Shown here: piece after piece, positions 54,601-62,239 of the stretch
Layout: the number at the start of each line of letters is the position of its first letter
Numbering within the stretch: the first letter of the stretch is position 1
From: Cardiocondyla obscurior
Taxonomy: Eukaryota > Arthropoda > Insecta > Hymenoptera > Formicidae
NCBI RefSeq assembly: GCF_019399895.1
Contig: NC_091882.1
Span: forward strand, 2,666,001-2,730,000
Direction: 5' to 3'
Length of the DNA: 64,000 bases
Position numbers and translations under genes: made by a program
The notes under the pieces: model-generated
Told to the model about the DNA's origin: nothing
The model's input: the letters and a program-made list of their open reading frames with translations, nothing else
The model's database searches: none

Positions 54601-57600
54601 AGGCGACAACGCGTCGCTCGCTCAAAATTAAATTAATAATAAATTATTTTTAAAATAGCTATACGTACAATTTAGGTAATTGGGAAACGTCGATGTTTCC
54701 AGCCGAGCGCGCTTTCGAGCGAGAATTATAAAACGTGCGGTGTAATTGTCTTGTAAGAGCTAATCTGTCTTTGATAAAAGAAAGTCGCGTATTATAGACG
54801 CGCGTTGCGTTTCGTAATTCGATACAATTATCAAGAGAACGACGACTTATCGGGGCCCGATCTGATTTCAGCATCTCAGCATACCGTCCGTCGACGGGGT
54901 GTCCAGATTCACCTTCAGCATCTCCAGCAGCCAGGACATGGAGGGTTCCCAGGGTAGCCTCGAGTGCGCTCAACAGACCGGCCCCAAGTACGTATCGATT
55001 GTTACGGTATGAGACCTGGACGCGTTTACGTTCGCGCACGTTTTGCAAACACGGTACCTAATCCGTTCGCAAGAGTCGAGATAAAGGAAAATTAAATTAA
55101 AATCACGGGCCAAATCAAATTCCTCGCTGCGGTTGTACTTTTTAGCGCTCAGAGAGAAAGATATATATATATATATATATATTTTTTTTTTACGTGTCAT
55201 CGGACTATCGAACTCGCCACGACCGAGAAATAGCGTCTCGGTGAATGGACTCGGTGCGCGATACGGTAATTTCGTGTAATCTCCCGCCGTAAGCGCCGAG
55301 CCGCGATCTAAATCGCAGGCGGCGTAAAAAACTTTGGAGCATCCTTGAGCCAGGTGGCTTTATCGCGGTAACTTGACACACTAAAGTCGCTGTTAGCGAG
55401 CCAGCAGGTGTTGACTTGCCGACCACACTCGTCGCGCGAACGTGCGCTCGGCTTGCGTCAGCAGAAACCGATTTAGTGGCAACCGGCTGCTGACTCTTGC
55501 CGATGATGCGATCCGGTGATTTAACGAATTGACGTTAAAGAAAGAAAAAAAAAAACGTAACAGCGCAACGGTGATAAATTGAGCGCGGATCTAGCTCGGC
55601 CAGTTTCCGCTCGTTTCACTCCATTTCTTGAGCCGACAACGAGCGACAATAGGGCGGGCATGCTCGCCGACCGAACGCATTACGAACGCGCGTATCAATC
55701 GAACACGACGACGACGGTAATAACTTTCCTTTCGTAATCATACGTCTCTTAATCCCGCCGGTGTGTCTTCGAATCCCCCGCATTCTAGTTCAACCGCGAA
55801 TCGCTTAAAGAATTGCCTCTCGATCTTTATTCTTGTTTTTTTTTCTTATTTTAGGAGCCTCGAGAGCCTCGGCGCCATACCGTACAAGATGCGGATACAA
55901 GCGAACGATGACGTTTACGAGACCACCAGGCACAGAATGGCGGTGGCCGAGGAGAATAACAAAAATAAATGGTAAGGAGCGTTCCCTTAAGGACCAGAGA
56001 CACCCTCGCCGGTGGTTCGTTTCGTGCCGCCACCGGCCGAGAGATCTCTCTTCCTTTTCGACGAGACGGCACCGTCCTTTTTCCGTTTTCCAGAACTCTC
56101 CTACGGTCGCCGCGAAACCCTAAATAATCCTCACCTCCGTGGAGAAGCCTCGCACCCGCAAACTTTCGCGCCGTGGGTACCCAGTCTCCTAACGGATGTT
56201 TCGCGCGATTCGCGATGGGATTTACGAGGAGGCAAGTTAACGCGGCTCGCCCGCCGCGGAAATCCGCGGAAAATCGCGCCCCCCGGGGATCTACCTGACT
56301 TTGACGGGCGTACCGTGGGGCGGCACGTCGTCGCAACGTGGTTCGGGCGTCGCTTATAAATCGGACGAGTATCCGGGGATTCACAAAACTCGGTGGCTGC
56401 GGATTCTCACGTAGACGAACATCTGTACGTACGTTTGGCGAGATATACGACGCTCGAGGTCTTCGCGTTGTGTTAAAAAAAAAAACAATATAAAAAGAAA
56501 AGAATTATAATTTATTACGATATTATTAGCACTATTTGTCATTATTTGCTCGAAGACCGACTGGGTTCTTCAGAATTATTTCGAGTAATCTGTTAGCGCA
56601 ATATTCGGGATACTACTTGACGTATGTTAGCGCGACGCGAGCGTGAATGAGATTTTGCGGCTCTCGTCCGACGGGTTTGCATTGTCGGCTAATTTGTTTA
56701 GTCAGCCGTCGTCACGGCCAAGGCTGAGAGCGCCTCGCGAATGCGACTTTGTCACGGCTAAACCCTTTTCCGCTTTCCCCTCTCCCCGCCGGCGTTTGCG
56801 GCGCTTTACCGCGGTCTACGCCAAAGCGAGTTACATAACCGGCCGATCGATTGGACCCCTACGTCAGCGTTACTGTAAATTGCATTAATTGCCACGTCAG
56901 GGACCGTTTTGTACATAAATATACAACGGAAGCTAGAGGTTTTGCTGTCCAAGAGCGTTACGCTACGCCGCGATAAAATATATACACCGTACGGTCTTCT
57001 CTAAATTACCAAATAAATATGAAATATCTTTTAAACTTCGAAATAACACGACATGATTTATTTTTATTTCGCACTGGAAGAAACCACGCGCACGCTTAGC
57101 GCGCGCTATTTTTCGCAAGGTCCCAAATTCGTGCGCGTCATTATAATTGGGGACATTAATTAATTACAACAATTTCTGTATGATGATTACAATTGAATCA
57201 TCTATGTTCGACGACGTGTTGCCAGTTCAAGAAAAATGCGAACTACGAAAAAGAAAATCATGCGACTTACCGATCTGCATGAGCTTCAGCGGAGGTGTAG
57301 AATTCTGCCGGTGGCTGTAACATAAAATAAAACATTAATGTAGACGTGTTATTTTTTTTTTAATTAATATAAAAGTAAAGCTTCATTTTTCTAAAGATTT
57401 TCTAAAAGAAAAAAATTTATATTTACCTAATAGTTGCTCCGCCGGTGCAGGACGCCCGTCCCGGGCCTGCTCCTCCTCTCAGTTTGCGTGTCGAGTCATC
57501 CTTCCGCGCACGAGTCACTCGCGAACAACCCGACCGTGATTTTACAAACGCGACAATTATTAAACACTTTCGCACGTTGATTTTCGACACTCCCGTGAAA

Positions 57601-60600
57601 AAATAATCGTAAAAAAGCGCCCGAAAACTAGCGGAACTCCCGAAAGCGACCGACGAACCGACTGCGGTTCGTATAATTATTTATTTCGCCGGTGACGATA
57701 CTTCCGTCGACGACCGGTGGATGCAGCTGCGTCGATCTGTAACCAAAAAAAATATATAATTGATTACAGAGATGCTACAAGTATTTAGTCGGCAAGCTAT
57801 TAATTTTGTCTTTCAATGAAAGTAATTCTAACCTCCAGGGTTGCTCCGTCGATGCACGATGCCTTTCCGAGGCCTCCTCCTCCTCTCAGACCTCCCGTCA
57901 GGATGACTAGCTTCCTCTCAGATCCTCGCACTGATTACCTGCAGACAAAAAGTCCGGACGATTGATTAAAACTGCGCGAGTCTACGCGACGCGTCCGAGA
58001 CAAAAGGTTACTTCGCGTATGGATCTAACTTACTTTATGATAAGGAGACGTAATCGCGCGTGCTCTCCTCACGTAGAGAATGGGCTGGAGAAGATAGTTC
58101 TCGTGCGGGGCGGTTTTCGTTGTACGCAATTGCGTATTATATTCGGCACGGACACGCGGTCGCTGTGTAATGCGCAATGTGTACGTGTGCCTTGCGCGAC
58201 CGCTGGAGAAGGACAGCGAGAGTGGGAGTAGTGAGGGAACATACCGCGCTCGCCTCACCCCTCACTCCCCCCGCCTACCTATCTATTACTTTCGTTCGAT
58301 TTAATTGTATTTCGATTTAACTTAATATTTCGGACCGACCGAGGAATCAAAAGGACCCTCGCTTTACATCGTATTTAATTTCTTGTATCGAGATAGAAAA
58401 CGACCCGGTGGAAGTACCGTCTTTGCATGGATAAATTAATTAAATATTAAAATTAAACAGAATTCTAAAATATATAGGAATCGTTTTTTTTTTTTCTCTT
58501 TTTCTTTTTTAATGTTGTTTAAATAATTTACGGGATTTCAAATATTTTTCTTTCGCTCAGTGGGATTAATGCTATTTTATTTCAGCACGAGGGTCATCAA
58601 GGCGAACGGTCCGGATATCGGGCGTAAGGTGAAAGTGAAAGGAACCGGAAGGACAATACCGCCTCCGTCATCGTACGCGAGGCATCGGGAATCTACGACG
58701 TTCATTCCAACTTCCGGCAGTAGTCAGCCCAAAGCTTCAACCAATAAGCCGATCGCTAATAATAGTAGTAATAGTAACCATCTACCGGCGACTCGCAATC
58801 CAGAGAAAAAAATTTCCGATATTATGCGTAGGCCACTCAAGTAAGTACTCCGATGTAAAAGAATAAGTCAAGCTTCGATTTAAAAAAAAAAAAAGTAAAG
58901 TATAGAATCACAGAGAAAATTAATTGCACCAGCAACGTAAAAGCTAAAAGCGTTCGACGCTTCAACGTTAAATAAAATATCAGAGATATATATATATTTT
59001 TTTTTTCTTTAATTAATGTCTTTCGATATAAGTGAACTTTAATATATTTTACGTTTCCTTCTATTTATAGGGAAAGGCTCATTCACGTCCTTGCTCTGAG
59101 GCCGTTCAAGAAGCCTGAACTCTACGATCGTCTCAACAAAGGTAAGACTCGAGTGGTCCCGCGGCTTTCGAATATAATTAACACGTTGATTAATTTCCAG
59201 AGGGTATAAGGGACCGAGAGCGATACGTTTTGCCGACGATCCTGAAGCAAGTGGCTTACATGCGCGACAACACGTATCATCTGCACAGGCACATCTGGAA
59301 CGACGTGCAAGAGGACTGGCCTTTTTACACCGAGCAAGAGAGGACGAATCTGAGGCGACGGAAGCCTCAGAATCTCACTCCGCCTGGCTCGAGTGACGGC
59401 GGTTCCAGCGGTAGGTTGAGTCGCCGTGCGACACGCCATTTACATATATGAATATGAACACATTTATTTTAATGCGTCTTTTGCGTACGCTTCTTCAGGT
59501 AGCGGCCAGTCGCCCAATTCCATTCACGCCGGCTCACCGCCGGCAATCACGGCACCCCCGCCCAATTTGGTCAGTAATAAAAGACCGGGATACTACCAGG
59601 GTAACGACGGATTACCGACGAAGAAACCGCGGATATCGCATTATAAGAAACCCGAGCCAATCTCTTTCATCCCCGCCGTCGAGAAGGTGTACAGCAGCGG
59701 CTATTATAATAACGGTGGTGTTAGTGCAACCGCTGGTGGCGATCGCGTCGCCGATCGTGCCGCCAGCGTTAATAGTGGTTGTGGTAACAGCAATAGTGGT
59801 GGTGGTAGTAATAGTAACAGCGGCGGCAGCGGTTTCGACGGCTGGGACTCGAGGCAACACTCGCAGCGTACCAGCGGTAGTAGCAGCAGCAGCAGCCGCG
59901 TTGATTACCGGGCCGAAAGGACAGCAAATAGTGATGTACTGCGGGGTAATGGGAACGTCTACGACGACGTCCCCGTCGTTGCCACCGTTAGCACGGTTCC
60001 AAGCAGTGCCAGTCGATCATCTTGCTTGACGCCGTTGTCGCCCGACGATAGTGAAAGGGGTAACCCCCACGACGATCGCGTCGTCGTTGTATCTGGAGTG
60101 ACCGGAGGCACCGTGATCGATCACGATAGGAGAGACAGGAGCGATAGGAATCGAGGCGCGAGGGAAGAGAGAAATAGAGAAAGGGAGTCTAGGAACAGGA
60201 GTAGTGCCGCGAGTGATGCGGCTATCTATGGCGAAACCTCTAATAACGTTTCTATCTATCCTGATAGCACCAGTGGTACCGCCATATTCTCGCTGCCTGT
60301 CGATGGGTTCGAAAGGCTAGGAAGCACCGGACAGTATCTCGACTACCGCACGTAAGTACTCACAGTGTCATTGATTATGATTAATACGCTGAAATAGATT
60401 TAAGTAATGAGATTTCTTTTTTTCTTTCCTTTTATCAACGAGTAATTAATTAAACAACTTTGCGATAGACGCAATGCTTATATAAAATGGTTTGTTCAGG
60501 GAATATACTACAATAAGCAATCCGGAACAGAAAAGGCGTTATAAAGAGGAGTTCTACGGGAATTACGACGAATACCGCCGGTTGCACTCCAGAGTACTCG

Positions 60601-61029
60601 TAATCGCGGACCGCTTTAGGCATTTGTATCAACTGTGGCAAGGTCAAAAGGAATCGGGAAATATGATCGAGAGTCAGGTACCTTTTCTTTTTTTTTTTCC
60701 TATTAATATAAAAATTTGAGTTCGTCGAACAAGCGGGCAAGGATGCTCACGCAGTGGCGTTGTTTCTTCTCTTTCAGGAAACCAGAGAAAAGATATTTCG
60801 CGAATACAAGGAAACTAAGCAAAATCGAGAATACCAGCAGATGAAGGAGCGGTTCGATTATCTGCATAATAAACTGAGCCATATAAAACGACTGATCTTA
60901 GAATACGACAGTGAGAATGCCGACAGGTTGTCGACTGTGAGCAGCATCGATAGTGGTATACTTAGCGCACAAAGCTCTTTGAGTAACGCCAGCAACAACA
61001 TCGGGGATCTCGATAATCGGCATTACTGA
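2828..61029 (+). CDS. Ell: RNA polymerase II elongation factor ELL (Su(Tpl) orthologue), 10 coding exons
   Basis: The joined exons are 2828-2971, 22282-22329, 54872-54987, 55855-55971, 58586-58840, 59071-59141, 59201-59410, 59499-60351, 60500-60677 and 60778-61029. They encode 747 residues, between human ELL (about 620) and fly Su(Tpl) (about 1050). All introns are GT-AG and every junction keeps frame. The N-terminal ELL domain (about 14-310) carries YGLSSHG, IQFLGNEG, QDMEGSQGSLECAQQ, RIQANDDVYETT and a winged-helix-like part beginning ERLIHVLALRPFKKPEL. KKPRISH at 362-368 is the conserved basic patch. A Ser/Gly/Asn-rich linker follows. The C-terminal occludin/ELL domain (about 606-708) ends LHNKLSHIKRLILEYD, a basic amphipathic helix region. 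In the family, the N-terminal domain contacts Pol II and EAF, and the C-terminal domain contacts scaffold proteins of the super and little elongation complexes. The protein acts in the nucleus and suppresses transient Pol II pausing. The start has G at -3 and +4. I am very sure of identity, while junctions are manual. Confidence 0.97.
5800..5836 (+). other. G-quadruplex motif in ELL intron 1
   Basis: Four G runs of 5, 5, 4 and 5 bases (5800-5804, 5810-5814, 5822-5825, 5832-5836) are separated by loops of 5, 7 and 6 bases. The G-rich strand is the sense strand, so the motif would also be in the nascent ELL pre-mRNA. Confidence 0.6.
19597..19623 (+). repeat. Poly-T run of 27 bases
   Basis: An uninterrupted T homopolymer directly after TTTTCC. 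It is a simple repeat in intron 1. Confidence 0.9.
22282..22329 (+). CDS. Ell: ELL coding exon 2, 48-nt small exon (residues 49-64)
   Basis: Flanked by TTTCTGTTGCAG and GTGAGT. It encodes HKISEQPNIQFLGNEG. The IQFLGNEG core is a conserved ELL-family block, which identifies this tiny exon despite its isolation between 19.3-kb and 32.5-kb introns. Phase 0 on both sides. Confidence 0.93.
29650..29802. repeat. Imperfect foldback (hairpin) element
   Basis: The left arm (about 29650-29719) pairs with the right arm (about 29731-29802) over roughly 65-70 bases with several mismatches and small indels. Recognisable pairs are AAGACGA at 29680 with TCGTCTT at 29775, and GGTGAAAGTGATGG with CCATAACTTTCATCC. 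The loop is about 11 bases. It has no coding capacity. It may be a MITE remnant or a hairpin-RNA precursor. Confidence 0.7.
35241..35283 (+). repeat. Poly-A run of 43 bases
   Basis: The longest homopolymer in the window. No retroposed gene or SINE body is recognisable just upstream, so I call it a simple repeat. Its exact length in an assembly is uncertain. Confidence 0.9.
40417..40470 (+). promoter_or_regulatory. Candidate core promoter inside ELL intron 2 (E-box, TATA box, initiator)
   Basis: CACGTG at 40417-40422 is followed by TATATAAAG at 40438-40446 and then TCAG at 40467-40470. The first T of the TATA box lies 31 bases before the A of the initiator, the canonical insect spacing. The first ATG downstream (40498) opens a 53-codon Arg/Glu-rich frame that is not convincing as a protein. 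The promoter could serve an unannotated transcript or an enhancer RNA. Confidence 0.4.
40797..40856 (+). repeat. Imperfect CGTCAT/GTCATT tandem repeat
   Basis: Repeated GTCAT units with CGT, TGTCAAC and TGACAAC spacers. It contains several ACGTCA cores like half CRE/ATF sites. A related CGTCATCG run lies at 54083-54110. Confidence 0.6.
46498..46505. promoter_or_regulatory. DRE-like palindrome TATCGATA
   Basis: An exact match to the 8-bp DRE element bound by DREF/BEAF-type proteins in flies, within a longer palindrome CTTATCGATAAG. A single occurrence in a 32-kb intron may be chance. Confidence 0.25.
49146..49414 (+). repeat. Tandem duplication, two copies with 140-bp period
   Basis: Copy 1 is 49146-49276 and copy 2 is 49286-49414. 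Both run from TATTCGGAT through TTAGCGTAGATAGATCGATT and CCGGTAATTAATTTTTGTAT to the GCAGCTT near the end. Differences are scattered substitutions and small indels, so the duplication is recent but not brand new. No coding frame is shared. Confidence 0.9.
53874..53930 (+). repeat. GAC/GGC trinucleotide microsatellite
   Basis: An imperfect (GAC)n with GGC and AAC variants. On the minus strand it yields a Val-rich chance frame, which I do not call a gene. Confidence 0.9.
54872..54987 (+). CDS. Ell: ELL coding exon 3 (residues 65-103)
   Basis: Acceptor TGATTTCAG and donor GTACGT. It encodes HLSIPS followed by FTFSISSSQDMEGSQGS, matching the conserved family pattern. The codon for K103 is split after two bases. 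Confidence 0.95.
54988..55854 (+). other. ELL intron 3 (867 bp)
   Basis: GTACGT to TTTTAG. It contains a TA microsatellite at 55161-55182 followed by T9. Nothing else is recognised. Confidence 0.9.
55161..55182. repeat. TA dinucleotide microsatellite
   Basis: Eleven AT units followed by a T run, within ELL intron 3. Confidence 0.9.
55855..55971 (+). CDS. Ell: ELL coding exon 4 (residues 103-142)
   Basis: Acceptor TTATTTTAG and donor GTAAGG. It encodes SLESLGAIPYKMRIQANDD and the helix VYETTRHRMAVAEENNKNK. C142 is split TG/C across intron 4. Confidence 0.96.
57427..57482 (-). repeat. Paralogous exon-end segment A
   Basis: The last 56 nt of antisense exon c. It matches segment B at 57833-57889, both starting CTGAGAGGAGGAG and sharing CGGAGCAAC shortly before the donor. 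Both copies end at a GT donor, so the duplication includes the splice boundary. Confidence 0.8.
57833..57889 (-). repeat. Paralogous exon-end segment B
   Basis: The last 57 nt of antisense exon b, the partner of segment A. By eye about four fifths of the first 49 bases agree. The terminal 6-7 bases and the donors (GTTAGA against GTAAAT) differ. Confidence 0.8.
58586..58840 (+). CDS. Ell: ELL coding exon 5 (residues 142-227)
   Basis: Acceptor TTTATTTCAG and donor GTAAGT. It encodes TRVIKANGPDIGRKVKVK, a conserved ELL block. A Ser/Asn/Thr-rich stretch follows, and then EKKISDIMRRPLK, leading into the next domain. Confidence 0.96.
59071..59141 (+). CDS. Ell: ELL coding exon 6 (residues 227-251)
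   Basis: Acceptor CTATTTATAG and donor GTAAGA. It encodes ERLIHVLALRPFKKPELYDR, matching the family winged-helix-like part. It is separated from exon 7 by an intron of only 59 bp. Confidence 0.95.
59201..59410 (+). CDS. Ell: ELL coding exon 7 (residues 251-321)
   Basis: Acceptor TTAATTTCCAG and donor GTAGGT. It encodes LPTILKQVAYMRDNTYHLHR followed by WNDVQEDWPFYTEQER, conserved ELL sequence that ends the N-terminal domain. Its last codons are Gly/Ser-rich. Confidence 0.96.
59499..60351 (+). CDS. Ell: ELL coding exon 8, linker exon (residues 321-605)
   Basis: The largest coding exon, 853 nt, with acceptor CTTCTTCAG and donor GTAAGT. It opens with a Pro/Ser-rich part and the conserved KKPRISH (362-368). 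It then encodes a low-complexity linker of Gly, Ser and Asn with a run of serines, and further on an Arg/Glu/Asp/Ser-rich segment. The linker is probably disordered and shows no family-wide conservation. Confidence 0.94.
60500..60677 (+). CDS. Ell: ELL coding exon 9 (residues 605-664)
   Basis: Acceptor TTTGTTCAG and donor GTACCT. It encodes the first half of the occludin/ELL homology domain (YTTISNPEQKRRYKEEF and YDEYRRLHSRV). This region is expected to be helical. Confidence 0.95.
60778..61029 (+). CDS. Ell: ELL coding exon 10 and stop (residues 665-747)
   Basis: Acceptor TTCTCTTTCAG, ending at TGA 61027-61029. It encodes the second half of the occludin/ELL domain, finishing with LHNKLSHIKRLILEYD (693-708). 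A Ser/Asn-rich tail of about 39 residues follows, longer than the near-zero tail of vertebrate ELL. Confidence 0.96.
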   Translation, partial: ETREKIFREYKETKQNREYQQMKERFDYLHNKLSHIKRLILEYDSENADRLSTVSSIDSGILSAQSSLSNASNNIGDLDNRHY

Positions 61030-62239
61030 CATAAGCTGAAAAGACCGCCTCTTATTCCTCCTCTCTTCCTCGGTACTGTTAACGTTGCCGTAGAATCTGC
61101 ATTTCCTCGGCAAGTTCTAAGGCTGATCTCTCACGGCCTACATGGTTCCTGTACTCTATCGACGAAAAATCAGGTGACTCTAAATGGCTCGAGGCTGCAC
61201 GACCTCTTGCACGATGTTTATCATAATGAATCTGGTAATGATAAATCCGCACCGTACGCTAAATACTCTTCCTGCAAATTCTCCCCGCGCCTCCGTTGCA
61301 AGAACCGACGAACGCGACGATTTCTACGACGGCGACGATCTCGTCGATTCTCGTCATCACGGTAAGGCTTGCGCGGCAGCTTCGACCAATATTAATACTT
61401 GCGTAATGAAGGCTGATGACAATCTAATACACTCAAGAGATAGTCAGACAAGGGAAATTAGGTGGAGATCCAGGTAGAGAAGTGAAGAAAAGGGCATTTT
61501 AACGATGGCAGCGAATACGATTGTGCGGGGACGTACGAAAATTTAAAGCTAGCCCCGTGAGGACTGAGGAAGATATCGTAGAAAATCGAAGAGAAAAGGC
61601 ACAACGGGGGAAAGAAAAAGTAGTTAAACTCTGTAATAAGTTACTTACCGTGCGCACGTCCAAGCGTGTCGTCCACTTTAAGAGTACGTAAATAAAAAAA
61701 AGAAAAAAGAAACAAAAAAAAAGATTGTGAGAAGAGGGTCCAAGAGATAATAAAGCTTAACGCGTGCCACGTCCGGGTATCTTTTTGTCCACCGGAAGGA
61801 GGAAAGAACACTGGCCCGCAAGACACGTAACGTATACATTTTATCCATGAGCTAGGCACGAATCTTTTCGCGCGCGATTTGTGCGTTGCTCGTCGCAACT
61901 TGAAAAAGGGCTTAAAAAAAAAAGATAACGGGTTACTTTCCTTCATGTGAGCAAGACCATAGTACTTCGTGATTTTAAGATTCTTTGTTACTTCTTCGTT
62001 CTTTTTTTCCTTCGCTAGCACATTTTATAATAATAGTATAAAATTTATTTGATAGACATGGGTCGGTTGACAGAGAAAAAAAAAACGGGACGATAAACAG
62101 CCTTAAAAATTAGAAAAAGAAGTAATGAAAATCTCGACTGCGCAAAGTTACTCAAGATAAAATCGTAGGAATCTATCTTCGAAGCTGAATAAAAAAAATA
62201 ATTAAAAAAAAAAAATAAAAAAACATTTCTTACAATAAA
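61030..62239 (+). other. Ell: ELL 3' UTR with candidate poly(A) signals
   Basis: After the stop codon the sequence turns AT-rich and the CpG content drops. AATAAA occurs at 61691-61696, 61749-61754, 62188-62193 and 62234-62239. Which signal is used cannot be told from sequence, and several ends are plausible. Short open frames here (61174-61477) have no domain. Confidence 0.55.
61749..61754 (+). terminator. Ell: Candidate ELL poly(A) signal AATAAA
   Basis: One of several AATAAA hexamers in the 3' region, about 720 bases after the stop. It is not embedded in a long A run, unlike the one at 61691, which makes it a better candidate. Confidence 0.35.

Larger units (their letters stand above)
22330..54871 (+). 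other. ELL intron 2 (32.5 kb), no recognisable nested protein gene
   Basis: Bounded by GTGAGT at 22330 and TTTCAG at 54871. It is CpG-rich throughout, with many interrupted T and A tracts. The items I can support inside it are listed separately: a foldback at 29650-29802, a poly-A run at 35241, a TATA/initiator pair at 40438, CGTCAT repeats at 40797, a DRE-like palindrome at 46498, a tandem duplication at 49146, and GAC repeats at 53874. The open frames in between have no recognisable domain, and I regard them as chance. Confidence 0.85.
57271..58258 (-). ncRNA. Predicted spliced antisense transcript in ELL intron 4 (four exons)
   Basis: On the minus strand, splice signals line up in order. 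Exon a ends at 58034 (ATCATAAA before GTAAGTTA). Exon b is 57938-57833 (acceptor TTTTTGTCTGCAG, donor GTTAGA). Exon c is 57736-57427 (acceptor TTTTTTTTGGTTACAG, donor GTAAAT). Exon d is 57314-57271 (acceptor TTTATTTTATGTTACAG, donor GTAAGT). The introns would be 95, 96 and 112 bp, typical insect sizes. The transcript start is unknown, and 58258 is only the far end of an open stretch. No frame with an ATG runs through the exons. An ATG in exon d (ATGCAGATCG before the donor) could begin a protein in an exon I cannot find. It may therefore be a lncRNA or 5' UTR exons. I infer this from splice sites only. Confidence 0.42.
55972..58585 (+). other. ELL intron 4 (2.6 kb), contains a predicted antisense transcript
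   Basis: GTAAGG to TTTCAG. The left part, 55972-57270, holds no gene that I can support. A minus-strand frame across 55851-56384 runs antisense to exon 4 and has no domain. The right part carries the antisense exons described separately. 58260-58585 is AT-rich with T tracts. Confidence 0.9.

Noticed and set aside
59448..60029. 193-codon plus-strand frame overlapping ELL exon 8
   Set aside because: An out-of-frame shadow of the ELL linker. The Val/Ala runs come from the Ser/Gly codons in another frame.
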